A stretch of DNA of 64,000 bases from an uncultured Prevotellaceae bacterium. Its GTDB lineage: Bacteria; Bacteroidota; Bacteroidia; Bacteroidales; Bacteroidaceae. Below, in pieces: positions 45,056-52,315 of the stretch. The DNA lies in the NCBI GenBank assembly GCA_900316645.1, contig ONDP01000008.1, positions 1 through 64,000 of the forward strand, read 5' to 3'. A program made the translations under genes and the position numbers. Below the pieces are notes generated by a model that saw only the letters and a program-made list of their open reading frames with translations, was not told where the DNA came from and made no database searches. Every line of letters begins with the position of its first letter. The first letter of the stretch is position 1.

Positions 45056-46177
45056 ATGAAACTGAGAACTACCATTTCACTGTTGGCACTCGCGGCTATG
45101 TTTGCATTCAGCACACCCGCTGAAGCACAGTGGGGCAGCCTCATCAAAGGTGCCCGTAAAACACTTGGCATCAAAACCAAGAAAGAAAAACGAGAGGAGG
45201 CTGCCCTCAAGGAACAGCAGCGCAAGCGCGACTCCGTCGAGGCTGTCATCAAGAGCATCACGCCCACCATCCCCCAGCCTGCCCCAGAGGGCACTCGCGA
45301 CATGGCCATCCTGTGGCAGGGCAAGACCAAAATAGGCAAATGGGATCCCGTCAATCTCGAAATCACTTTCAATAAGAAATACGATGACGGTCCGCTGGCC
45401 GGTGAGTTTGTGAAATACGTCATCGACCCCATGTCGGGCATCGTGAAGAGCTCGCTCGGCAACGAAGTGGGACGCATCAGCAACGATGGTACCATCGTTA
45501 CCTCCAAACTGGGCACGCTGAACTATGATAACGCCAATGGTAAAGTGTCGTATAACGGCGAGGTGATTGGCAATGTGAATATGCAGAAAGCCCTGTGCTA
45601 CAGTCAGGAAGTGGGTTCGTTCGACGGTCACGTCAGTCCCCTGCTCGTGGCGTTCACATTTATCGGTGCCCTGCTGTCGCCCGAACAGGTAGAGGGATTC
45701 CATACTGCCAAGATCAAGATGGACCAGGAGGCTGCTGCCCGTGCTGAGAAGGCTCGTCAGGAACAGCAGGCTCGCGAGGAGGCTCGACGCAAGGAGTGGG
45801 AATCGCTCAACTGCGTCATCTCGGGCAGCAATGGCATCACCCAGGGTTATGTCAGGTCGAACGGAGTGGTTGAAAACTCAAGCCACATAACCATCGGTTA
45901 CATCAAGCAGAACGGAGTGATAGAAAATGCAAGCCACATAACGATTGGCTATGTTCTCTCCAACGGTACTGTTGAACAGTCTAACCGCATAACGCTCGGC
46001 TACTTTGACGGTCGCACCTTCGAAAAGTCGAACCGCATCACTTGCGGCTACTACAGCAGTGGTACTTTCGAGAACAGCAATCGCATCACCATCGGTCGCT
46101 TCAGTGGCAAGTACAACCAAGCCGTCATTGCCGCCTGCTTCTTTTTCTTCTTCTTTCCTGAAGAGGTCAATAAATAG
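45056..46177 (+). CDS. Secreted protein with tandem ITIGY-type repeats
   Basis: 373 residues. Signal peptide ending in AEA-Q (about 25), a Lys/Glu/Arg-rich helical stretch (about 33-60), a beta-rich middle (90-200) and a second charged coil (220-255). Residues about 257-352 contain five tandem 16-17-residue repeats with consensus ITIGY-xxNGxVENSxH; each could form one turn of a beta-solenoid. The C-terminus is a run of six phenylalanines then PEEVNK. No family recognised. Possibly surface- or envelope-bound. Confidence 0.75.
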   Translation: MKLRTTISLLALAAMFAFSTPAEAQWGSLIKGARKTLGIKTKKEKREEAALKEQQRKRDSVEAVIKSITPTIPQPAPEGTRDMAILWQGKTKIGKWDPVNLEITFNKKYDDGPLAGEFVKYVIDPMSGIVKSSLGNEVGRISNDGTIVTSKLGTLNYDNANGKVSYNGEVIGNVNMQKALCYSQEVGSFDGHVSPLLVAFTFIGALLSPEQVEGFHTAKIKMDQEAAARAEKARQEQQAREEARRKEWESLNCVISGSNGITQGYVRSNGVVENSSHITIGYIKQNGVIENASHITIGYVLSNGTVEQSNRITLGYFDGRTFEKSNRITCGYYSSGTFENSNRITIGRFSGKYNQAVIAACFFFFFFPEEVNK

Positions 46178-46206
46178 CAAAGCCTCCCCGAGGGGAGGCT
46201 TTGCTA
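46178..46206. terminator. Bidirectional terminator
   Basis: AGCAAAGCCTCCCC and GGGGAGGCTTTGCT form a 14-bp stem. It lies between the convergent 45056 and antiporter genes. Confidence 0.85.
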
Positions 46207-46219
46207 TACTGTCAAATGA

Positions 46220-47152
46220 CTAAACGACATTACTCAGCAACCAGCAGAGATAGACGAGATAGCCGATAACGAGAACGGCACCCTCCCAACGCTCTACTGT
46301 ATATTTTGTACGCGAGAAGAGCCATACAAGGACTACGGAGCCAAGCATCAGCGAGAGGTCAACCATCGTGACACCCTGTATCTGCATGGGACTGATGGTG
46401 GCGGTGAGTCCTAATATCAACAGGATATTAAAGACATTCGAACCTATCACATTACCAATGGCAATGGCAGACTGCCCTTTACGTGCCGCTACGACACTGG
46501 TGGCAAGTTCGGGAAGGGATGTTCCGCCAGCCACAATGGTCAGACCGACTACTCCCTCGCTGATACCTAAGGAATACGCCACACGGGATGCGGAATCGAC
46601 AAAGATATTACTTCCGATAACGAGCAGGGCAAGCCCCAACAATACGAAAAAGGCACTCAACCACGGCTGAACGGGTTTGACTTCCGACACAGATGCCGCC
46701 GCTCCGACTTTTGCCTGCGACAAGGTGTAATACATAAACGAAGCGAAACCGGCAAGCAGCAGAATGCCGTCAATACGACCCAAGAAGCTGTTGAGACTAA
46801 GAAGGACCAACAGCACTGAGGCAAAGACGGAGAAGGGGATATCCTTACGCACGGTGCTTTTGCTGATGGTCATAGGGGCTACCATTGCCGCACAGCCGAC
46901 TATCAACATGGCATTCATGGTGTTGGAACCCACCACATTACCTATGGCCATATCAGGAGTACCCTTCAATGCCGACACAAGACTCACAAAAAGCTCGGGG
47001 GCAGAGGTTCCAGCAGCCACGATGGTAAGACCAATAATAATCTCGGGAACATTCATGCGACGAGCCAAGGCAGAGGCTCCCTCCGTCAGGCGGTCGGCTC
47101 CATAGAGCACCATTGCCACACCGGCAATAATCAATAGGATATCAAATATCAT
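46220..47152 (-). CDS. Calcium/sodium antiporter (CaCA/YrbG family)
   Basis: About 310 residues from the ATG at 47152 (M-I-F-D-I-L-L-I-I); a start at 47176 is also open but would overlap the upstream gene more. Ten membrane helices in two halves, each with an alpha-repeat: GLTIVAAGTSAPELFVSL and GLTIVAGGTSLPELATSV. The conserved acidic residues of the two GTSxPE motifs bind the ions. It probably exports Ca2+ in exchange for Na+, which fits a genome with an Na+-NQR pump. It is last in the rplY-pth-S4-antiporter transcript. Confidence 0.9.
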   Translation of the reverse strand: MIFDILLIIAGVAMVLYGADRLTEGASALARRMNVPEIIIGLTIVAAGTSAPELFVSLVSALKGTPDMAIGNVVGSNTMNAMLIVGCAAMVAPMTISKSTVRKDIPFSVFASVLLVLLSLNSFLGRIDGILLLAGFASFMYYTLSQAKVGAAASVSEVKPVQPWLSAFFVLLGLALLVIGSNIFVDSASRVAYSLGISEGVVGLTIVAGGTSLPELATSVVAARKGQSAIAIGNVIGSNVFNILLILGLTATISPMQIQGVTMVDLSLMLGSVVLVWLFSRTKYTVERWEGAVLVIGYLVYLCWLLSNVV

Positions 47153-47561
47153 CTTCGTCAAAATCAAAATCGTCAAAACCTTCTAAGGAAGGACCGATAA
47201 ACTCATCAAGTGCGCGACGCTCTTTCTTGGTGGGGCGCCCTGTGCCACGAGCCCTGTCAACAAAACCACTGATGCGATTCATCTCCAACAGCTCGTATTG
47301 ATCGGCAGGCGTGACATTCTCGTAAATCTCGGGAATGAGCTTTGCCCCCACTCTCTGCTCGATAGTCTTCAGAATCTTAAAGGAATAGGTTACCGGCGGT
47401 TTGCGCACACTGACCACCTCACCCACTTTCACCATGCGCGAGGGTTTGACATTCATGCCGTTTATCGTCACTCTACTGTTCTTGATGGCATCTACGGCAA
47501 TACTGCGGGTCTTAAAAATACGGGCAGCCCAAAGCCACTTGTCAATTCTTGCTTCCTCCAT
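47142..47561 (-). CDS. S4 domain RNA-binding protein (Hsp15-like)
   Basis: 139 residues. Residues 3-62 are an S4 domain: RIDKWLWAARIFKTRSIA, then NGMNVKPSRMVKVGEVVSV. Hsp15 (HslR) binds free 50S subunits carrying a nascent chain and rescues them. The acidic tail DDFDFDEDDI is typical of the Bacteroidetes version. It overlaps pth by 20 bases upstream and the antiporter by 11 downstream. Confidence 0.88.
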   Translation of the reverse strand: MEEARIDKWLWAARIFKTRSIAVDAIKNSRVTINGMNVKPSRMVKVGEVVSVRKPPVTYSFKILKTIEQRVGAKLIPEIYENVTPADQYELLEMNRISGFVDRARGTGRPTKKERRALDEFIGPSLEGFDDFDFDEDDI

Positions 47562-48129
47562 TCTTACCTAATTTATTATATTGGTTCATCGTGAAGTCAA
47601 TACCTGTGAGCACAAAACTCTTGATGATATCAACCCCAAGATCGATGGCTGGCTGCAACAACTCCAGCTCCTCAGTGGTGAAACGACCCAACACATGGTT
47701 TATTTGTGAACCGACAGGATAGTCATTGCCGATGCCCATGCGCAAACGGGCATAATTCTGACCTATCAGCTGCTGGATATGACCAAGACCGTTATGCCCA
47801 CCATTCGAGCCACTTGCCTTCAGACGAAACTGTCCGACGGGAATAGCCACATCGTCGCTGATAACCAGCAAACGGCTCTGGTCGATGTTCTCCTGATTCA
47901 ACCAATATCGCACGGCATTGCCACTGAGATTCATATAGGTAGAGGGTTTGAGTAGAAACACCTTGCGCCCCTTGAGCATTGTTTCGCCTATGAAGCCATA
48001 GCGTTTATCCTCAAAAACAATATTGGACGCCTTCGCAAAAGCGTCCAATACCATAAATCCAGTATTGTGGCGGGTCATGTCGTACTCATCGCCGACGTTT
48101 CCCAGACCTACAATCAGATACTTATCCAT
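47542..48129 (-). CDS. pth: Peptidyl-tRNA hydrolase
   Basis: 195 residues. Pth releases peptides from tRNA that dropped off ribosomes. Catalytic His in TRHNTGFMVLDAF, then LLKPSTYMNLSG (Asn), VISDDVAIPVGQFRLK (Asp) and GSNGGHNGLGHI (Asn/His) are all present. It lies 23 bases after rplY, a common pairing in bacteria. Confidence 0.95.
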   Translation of the reverse strand: MDKYLIVGLGNVGDEYDMTRHNTGFMVLDAFAKASNIVFEDKRYGFIGETMLKGRKVFLLKPSTYMNLSGNAVRYWLNQENIDQSRLLVISDDVAIPVGQFRLKASGSNGGHNGLGHIQQLIGQNYARLRMGIGNDYPVGSQINHVLGRFTTEELELLQPAIDLGVDIIKSFVLTGIDFTMNQYNKLGKNGGSKN

Positions 48130-48152
48130 TTCGTCTGCTATTCAGTTAGGAA

Positions 48153-48752
48153 TTACTGAGCGTCCTCAGCGGCAGCAGCCGAACGAGAAGCACGAGTAGC
48201 CTTCACTGAGCAAACGATAACCTCCTTAGGAGTAGCAATCTCAAGACCGTCGAAGCTGAGTGAACCAACCTTGATGCTCTTGCCGAGTTCCAGTGAGGTA
48301 ACGTCAATGTCAAGCTTCTCAGGAATGTTCTTATAAGGAGCGGTAACATTGATCTTGCGGATCTGCAGCTGCAACTTACCACCGTCGCGAACACCCTGAG
48401 CGTGACCGGTGAGGTTAACGGGAATACCAACGGTGATAGCCTTGTTCTCGTTGATCTCATAGAAGTCAGCGTGAATCAGAGCGTCAGATGTTGGATGGAA
48501 CTGGAGCTCCTTGATGATAGCCTTGTGCTCCTTGCCGTCAATGTTCAGATTGACAACATAAACGTGAGGAGTATAGACAGCCTTACGTAACTCAGTGAAA
48601 GGAGCAACGAATGCCATTGCCTCAGGCAGATTGTTGTCGCCTCTCTTCTCACCATACAGATTGCAGGGAATCAAACCTTCCTTACGAATCAACTTTGAAG
48701 CCTTCTTTCCAGTCTCGGTGCGCTTCTGACCGCTTACACTAATTTCTTTCAT
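48153..48752 (-). CDS. rplY: 50S ribosomal protein L25/general stress protein Ctc
   Basis: 199 residues, the long (Ctc/TL5) form with the N-terminal 5S rRNA-binding domain (ISVSGQKRTETGKKASKLIR; IPCNLYGEK) and a C-terminal beta domain (about 100-180). An Ala-rich tail ends the protein. First gene of a leftward operon with pth. Confidence 0.94.
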   Translation of the reverse strand: MKEISVSGQKRTETGKKASKLIRKEGLIPCNLYGEKRGDNNLPEAMAFVAPFTELRKAVYTPHVYVVNLNIDGKEHKAIIKELQFHPTSDALIHADFYEINENKAITVGIPVNLTGHAQGVRDGGKLQLQIRKINVTAPYKNIPEKLDIDVTSLELGKSIKVGSLSFDGLEIATPKEVIVCSVKATRASRSAAAAEDAQ

Positions 48753-48825
48753 AATTGTAATGTGTTACTCTAAATTAAGTTAAACTTACGCTTAATTCAC
48801 CATCACACGATGCGAAAAGCGGGTG

Positions 48826-48833
48826 CAAAGGTA
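48826..48833 (-). promoter_or_regulatory. -7 box of rplY
   Basis: CAAAGGTA reads TACCTTTG leftward, about 73 bp before the start. The -33 position falls in the GTGAAAA repeat. Confidence 0.55.
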
Positions 48834-48842
48834 CGAAAAAAA

Positions 48843-48870
48843 GTGAAAAGTGAAAAGTGAAAAGTGAAAA
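48843..48870. repeat. (GTGAAAA)4 tandem repeat in rplY/nusB intergenic region
   Basis: Four perfect 7-base units start at 48843, 48850, 48857 and 48864, overlapping the place where the -33 element of rplY should be. A copy-number change would alter upstream sequence. Confidence 0.7.
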
Positions 48871-48902
48871 ATTTACTTCCGCACCCATAAATTTCCTGTT
48901 TT

Positions 48903-48935
48903 TTTTGTGTAATCGGGGATTTATTTGTACTTTTG
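48903..48935 (+). promoter_or_regulatory. nusB promoter
   Basis: TTTTG (48903-48907), about 20 bp, TACTTTTG (48928-48935), 39 bp before the nusB ATG. Confidence 0.6.
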
Positions 48936-48974
48936 CAACCGATAAGAGTATCAAACTAAGCTTTGCAAAGAAAT

Positions 48975-49916
48975 ATGATTAATCGCGAACTAATTAGAAT
49001 TAAGGTAGTCCAGTTAACCTACGCGTACTATCAAAATGGGAACAAGAACATTGAATCGGCTGAAAAAGAACTGTTATTCAGCCTTTCAAAGGCGTATGAC
49101 CTCTACAATTATCTTCTGGCACTCATCGTAGCCATCACGCGTGAGTCGCGCCGCTTCCTTGAAGTAGCGCAGGCGAAAGCGAAACGTGAGGGTACACCGA
49201 TGCCTTCGCAGAAATTCGTAGATAACCGTTTTGCCCTTCAGTTGGAAGAGAACAAGATGCTGAATGAATTTCTGGAAGACAAGAAAATCAACTGGGACGA
49301 CGAGCCAGAATTCCTGAAGAAGATTTTCACACAGATTGCCGACAGCCAGATATACAAAGAATATATGGCTTCAACTGATGACGACTACGCCAGCGACCGC
49401 GAACTGTGGCGCAAGATATATCGTACACTGATTCAGGAGAATACCGACTTGGACGCCATGTTGGAAGAGAAAAGCCTCTATTGGAATGACGACAAGGAGG
49501 TGGTTGACACCTTTGTCATCAAAACCATCAAGCGTTTCGAGGAGAAAAACCAGTCGAGACAGGAGATATTGCCCGAATGGGATAACGAGGAAGACAAGGA
49601 ATATGCGCGCAAGTTGTTCCGCGCCACCATCATGAACGCCGACGAATATCAGCGCTATATGAGTGAAGCCTCACGCAACTGGGATTTCTCCCGTCTGGCC
49701 TATATGGATATTGTCATCATGCAAATAGCCATTGCCGAGATGATGACCTTCCCCAGCATCCCCGTCAGCGTGACCATCAATGAATATGTGGAAATAGCCA
49801 AGCTCTACTCTACCCCACGCAGTGGCGGTTACATCAACGGTATGCTTGACGCTATTGCCCGCCACCTGATTCACACAGGCAAGTTGCTGAAAAGTTTTAA
49901 GAACGAAGATTTATAA
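48975..49916 (+). CDS. nusB: Transcription antitermination factor NusB
   Basis: I start at the ATG at 48975 (M-I-N-R-E-L-I-R-I-K), 313 residues. Bacteroidetes NusB is longer than in E. coli (139). It has an N-terminal extension with acidic helices, and the NusB fold occupies about 200-305: YARKLFRATIMNADEYQRYM, VIMQIAIAEMMTFPSIPVSV and the helix TINEYVEIAKLYSTPRSGGY. It joins NusA/E/G in rRNA antitermination. First gene of a five-gene rightward run. Confidence 0.93.
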   Translation: MINRELIRIKVVQLTYAYYQNGNKNIESAEKELLFSLSKAYDLYNYLLALIVAITRESRRFLEVAQAKAKREGTPMPSQKFVDNRFALQLEENKMLNEFLEDKKINWDDEPEFLKKIFTQIADSQIYKEYMASTDDDYASDRELWRKIYRTLIQENTDLDAMLEEKSLYWNDDKEVVDTFVIKTIKRFEEKNQSRQEILPEWDNEEDKEYARKLFRATIMNADEYQRYMSEASRNWDFSRLAYMDIVIMQIAIAEMMTFPSIPVSVTINEYVEIAKLYSTPRSGGYINGMLDAIARHLIHTGKLLKSFKNEDL

Positions 49917-49929
49917 GAATTAAGAAAAT

Positions 49930-50256
49930 ATGACACAGATTTTTCTCGCTGCACAGGCCGCTCAGGGCGGTGGCAGCATGACCAGTTTCATTATTATGAT
50001 GGTAGCCATTTTTGCCATCATGTACTTCTTTATGATTAAGCCCCAGCAGAAGCGTCAGAAGGAGATTCAGAACTTCCAGAACTCGCTGGAGGAAGGAACT
50101 TCTGTCGTTACTGGCGGTGGTATTTACGGTACCGTCAAGAAGATCGACCTTGCCAACAACATCATTGAGGTGAAGATTGCCGACGGCGTTGTCATCCGCG
50201 TTGACAAAGGCTCTGTCTTCAAGGACACTGCCAGCACCCCTATGCAGAACAAGTAA
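49930..50256 (+). CDS. yajC: Preprotein translocase accessory protein YajC
   Basis: 108 residues. One membrane helix (about 19-38, SFIIMMVAIFAIMYFFMIKP) followed by QQKRQKEIQNFQNSLEEGTS and a beta domain with GGGIYGTVKKI. YajC associates with SecDF. It lies 13 bases after nusB. Confidence 0.95.
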   Translation: MTQIFLAAQAAQGGGSMTSFIIMMVAIFAIMYFFMIKPQQKRQKEIQNFQNSLEEGTSVVTGGGIYGTVKKIDLANNIIEVKIADGVVIRVDKGSVFKDTASTPMQNK

Positions 50257-50271
50257 ACAGCCCGCTGTCAA

Positions 50272-51249
50272 GTGACATCCCGACACTTTGCACTGTATGT
50301 GAGACGCTTCTTGTTCAATAGTACGAGCAAGCAAGTCTTTATCTTTATGTTCTTTCTCGTGCTGTCAGGCATCTTCTGGTTGATACTGACACTCAACGAG
50401 AGTTACGAACGTGAGATAAAAGTAACTATGCAGATCAAGGGAATCCCCAAGAACGTGGTGCTGACATCGAAGGAAACCGACACGCTGCGCGTTCTGGTGC
50501 GCGACAAGGGATGGGTGCTTGTGCGTTATCTGTACGATAATCCCCGTAACATCAACATTAACTTCAAGAATTACGACCGGGGCAATGGTGTAGGCACCGT
50601 CTCTTCGTCAGAACTTAAGCGCATCATCACCCAGCAGTTAGAGCTGTCAACTCATGTCTCGTCGGTCAAGCCCGACAGGTTGGAGTTCTTCTATAACAAT
50701 GGAGAGCGCAAGCGTGTTCCCGTCAGATGGACTGGTCGCGTGATTCCCGAGCAACTCTATTTCATCTCGCATGTAAGGTACTGGCCTGACAGTGTGGATG
50801 TATATACCTCGAACGAGAAGCTCGACAGCATTACTGCCATCTATACAGAACCGTTGAACTATGTGGGATTCCGCGATACGTTGAGGGTTGGTGCAAAACT
50901 GAGTCACCCCAAGGATGTCAAAGTGGTTCCCGAGCAGATTCGCATCGGGTTCTACACCGACCTGCTCACGGAAGAGAGTCTGGACGGCGTTCCCATCAAG
51001 GCCGTCAACATGCCTCCGGGCAAAGTGTTGCGCACATTCCCCTCAAAAGTAATGGTGCGCTTCGTAACCGGTGTCACACAGTTCAGGACGCTACGCCCTG
51101 ACGACTTCACGGTGATTGTCGATTATAACGAAATCGTGCAGAATAATTCAGATAAATGCAACATATACCTGCAGACCGTTCCCCAGGGCATCAGTCGTGC
51201 TACATTGAGTTTAAAGCAGGTGGACTATCTGATTGAAGACGAACAATGA
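50272..51249 (+). CDS. YbbR-like domain protein
   Basis: 325 residues from a GTG start 15 bases after yajC. One N-terminal membrane helix (about 18-38, FIFMFFLVLSGIFWLILTLN), then YbbR repeats: YEREIKVTMQIKGIPKNVVL, RVLVRDKGWVLV and IPEQLYFISHVRYWPDSVDV. In Firmicutes such proteins (CdaR) regulate the diadenylate cyclase CdaA, but no cdaA is adjacent here. It overlaps coaE by 4 bases (ATGA). Confidence 0.85.
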   Translation: MTSRHFALYVRRFLFNSTSKQVFIFMFFLVLSGIFWLILTLNESYEREIKVTMQIKGIPKNVVLTSKETDTLRVLVRDKGWVLVRYLYDNPRNININFKNYDRGNGVGTVSSSELKRIITQQLELSTHVSSVKPDRLEFFYNNGERKRVPVRWTGRVIPEQLYFISHVRYWPDSVDVYTSNEKLDSITAIYTEPLNYVGFRDTLRVGAKLSHPKDVKVVPEQIRIGFYTDLLTEESLDGVPIKAVNMPPGKVLRTFPSKVMVRFVTGVTQFRTLRPDDFTVIVDYNEIVQNNSDKCNIYLQTVPQGISRATLSLKQVDYLIEDEQ

Positions 51250-51800
51250 AGATAGGTATTACCGGAGGCATCGGAAGCGGCAAGAGCTATGTCTGCAAAA
51301 GACTGGCACGATACGGCATTGAGGTCTATGACTGTGATGCTGCTGCCAAAAGGCTCATTCGCACCTCACCCGTCATCCGGAGAAAGTTGACAGAACTCAT
51401 CGGACCTGACACCTACATAGACGGCCAGTTGAACAAGGCGGCCGTTGCTCAGTTTCTGCTGCAAAGCGAGGCTAATGCCAAAGCCATCGACGCCATCGTC
51501 CACCCTGCCGTGTTCAAGGACTTCGAGGAGAGTGGCATGCAATGGATGGAGAGTGCCATCATGTATGAATCAGGCATCTACCGGTTGGTTGACAAAGTGA
51601 TTGTGGTCACAGCTCCCCTGGAGGTGCGTATCGGAAGGGTTATGCAGCGCGACGGCATCTCCCGTGAGAAAGTGCTGCAGTGGATGCAGCGCCAATGGGC
51701 ACAGGAGGAAGTCAAGCAACGTGCCGACTACGAAATCGTCAATGATGGCACAACCGACATAGACAGCCAAATCAATAAAATTATCGAAATAACAAAATAA
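51246..51800 (+). CDS. coaE: Dephospho-CoA kinase
   Basis: 184 residues, slightly short of the usual 200. P-loop GGIGSGKS at residues 7-14 and the DxD region CDAAAKRLI are typical. It adds the 3'-phosphate in the last step of CoA synthesis. The final GRVMQRDGIS segment carries the lid arginines. It overlaps the YbbR gene by 4 bases and lies 10 bases before the DUF5606 gene. Confidence 0.95.
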   Translation: MKIGITGGIGSGKSYVCKRLARYGIEVYDCDAAAKRLIRTSPVIRRKLTELIGPDTYIDGQLNKAAVAQFLLQSEANAKAIDAIVHPAVFKDFEESGMQWMESAIMYESGIYRLVDKVIVVTAPLEVRIGRVMQRDGISREKVLQWMQRQWAQEEVKQRADYEIVNDGTTDIDSQINKIIEITK

Positions 51801-51810
51801 CAAAAAGAAA

Positions 51811-52254
51811 ATGAAACAAACCATTTTAGCTATCTCGGGCAAACCGGGACTTTACAAACTCGTTTCACGTGCCAAGAACAGTCTGATAGTCGAGGCACTC
51901 GATGGAACAGGTAAGCGAATGCCTGCCTTTGGCACCGACCGCATCACCTCGCTGGCCGATATTGCCATGTTTACAGAATCAGACGATGTGCCCCTGATGA
52001 AGATTCTCGCCTCGCTGCGCGATTTGGAAAAGGGTAAGACTTCGAGTCTTAACTACAAGAAAGCTACTCCCGATGAACTGCACGCCTACTTCACCAAGGT
52101 GCTGCCCGACTGGGATCAGGAACGCGTTCACAATAGCGACATCAAGAAATTGCTGCAGTGGTATGACATCCTCATCAATGCCGGCATCACCGATTTTGAA
52201 GAAGAGATGGCTCCCACTGAGGGCGACAACATTGACGACAGAAAGGAAGAATAA
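51811..52254 (+). CDS. DUF5606 domain protein
   Basis: 147 residues, Bacteroidetes-specific. It opens MKQTILAISGKPGLYKLVSR, a DNA- or RNA-binding-like beta domain; the C-terminal half is helical with an acidic end. No function is known. Its position directly after coaE in a nusB-yajC-ybbR operon is conserved in the order as far as I recall. Confidence 0.85.
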   Translation: MKQTILAISGKPGLYKLVSRAKNSLIVEALDGTGKRMPAFGTDRITSLADIAMFTESDDVPLMKILASLRDLEKGKTSSLNYKKATPDELHAYFTKVLPDWDQERVHNSDIKKLLQWYDILINAGITDFEEEMAPTEGDNIDDRKEE

Positions 52255-52269
52255 ACATTCTACAAAACC

Positions 52270-52309
52270 ATAAAAAAGGCACTACCCATTGTGGAAGTGC
52301 CTTTTTTGT
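52270..52309. terminator. Bidirectional terminator
   Basis: AAAAAAGGCACT and AGTGCCTTTTTT pair across a 12-base loop between the convergent DUF5606 and outer-membrane genes. Confidence 0.88.
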
Positions 52310-52315
52310 ATGTGC

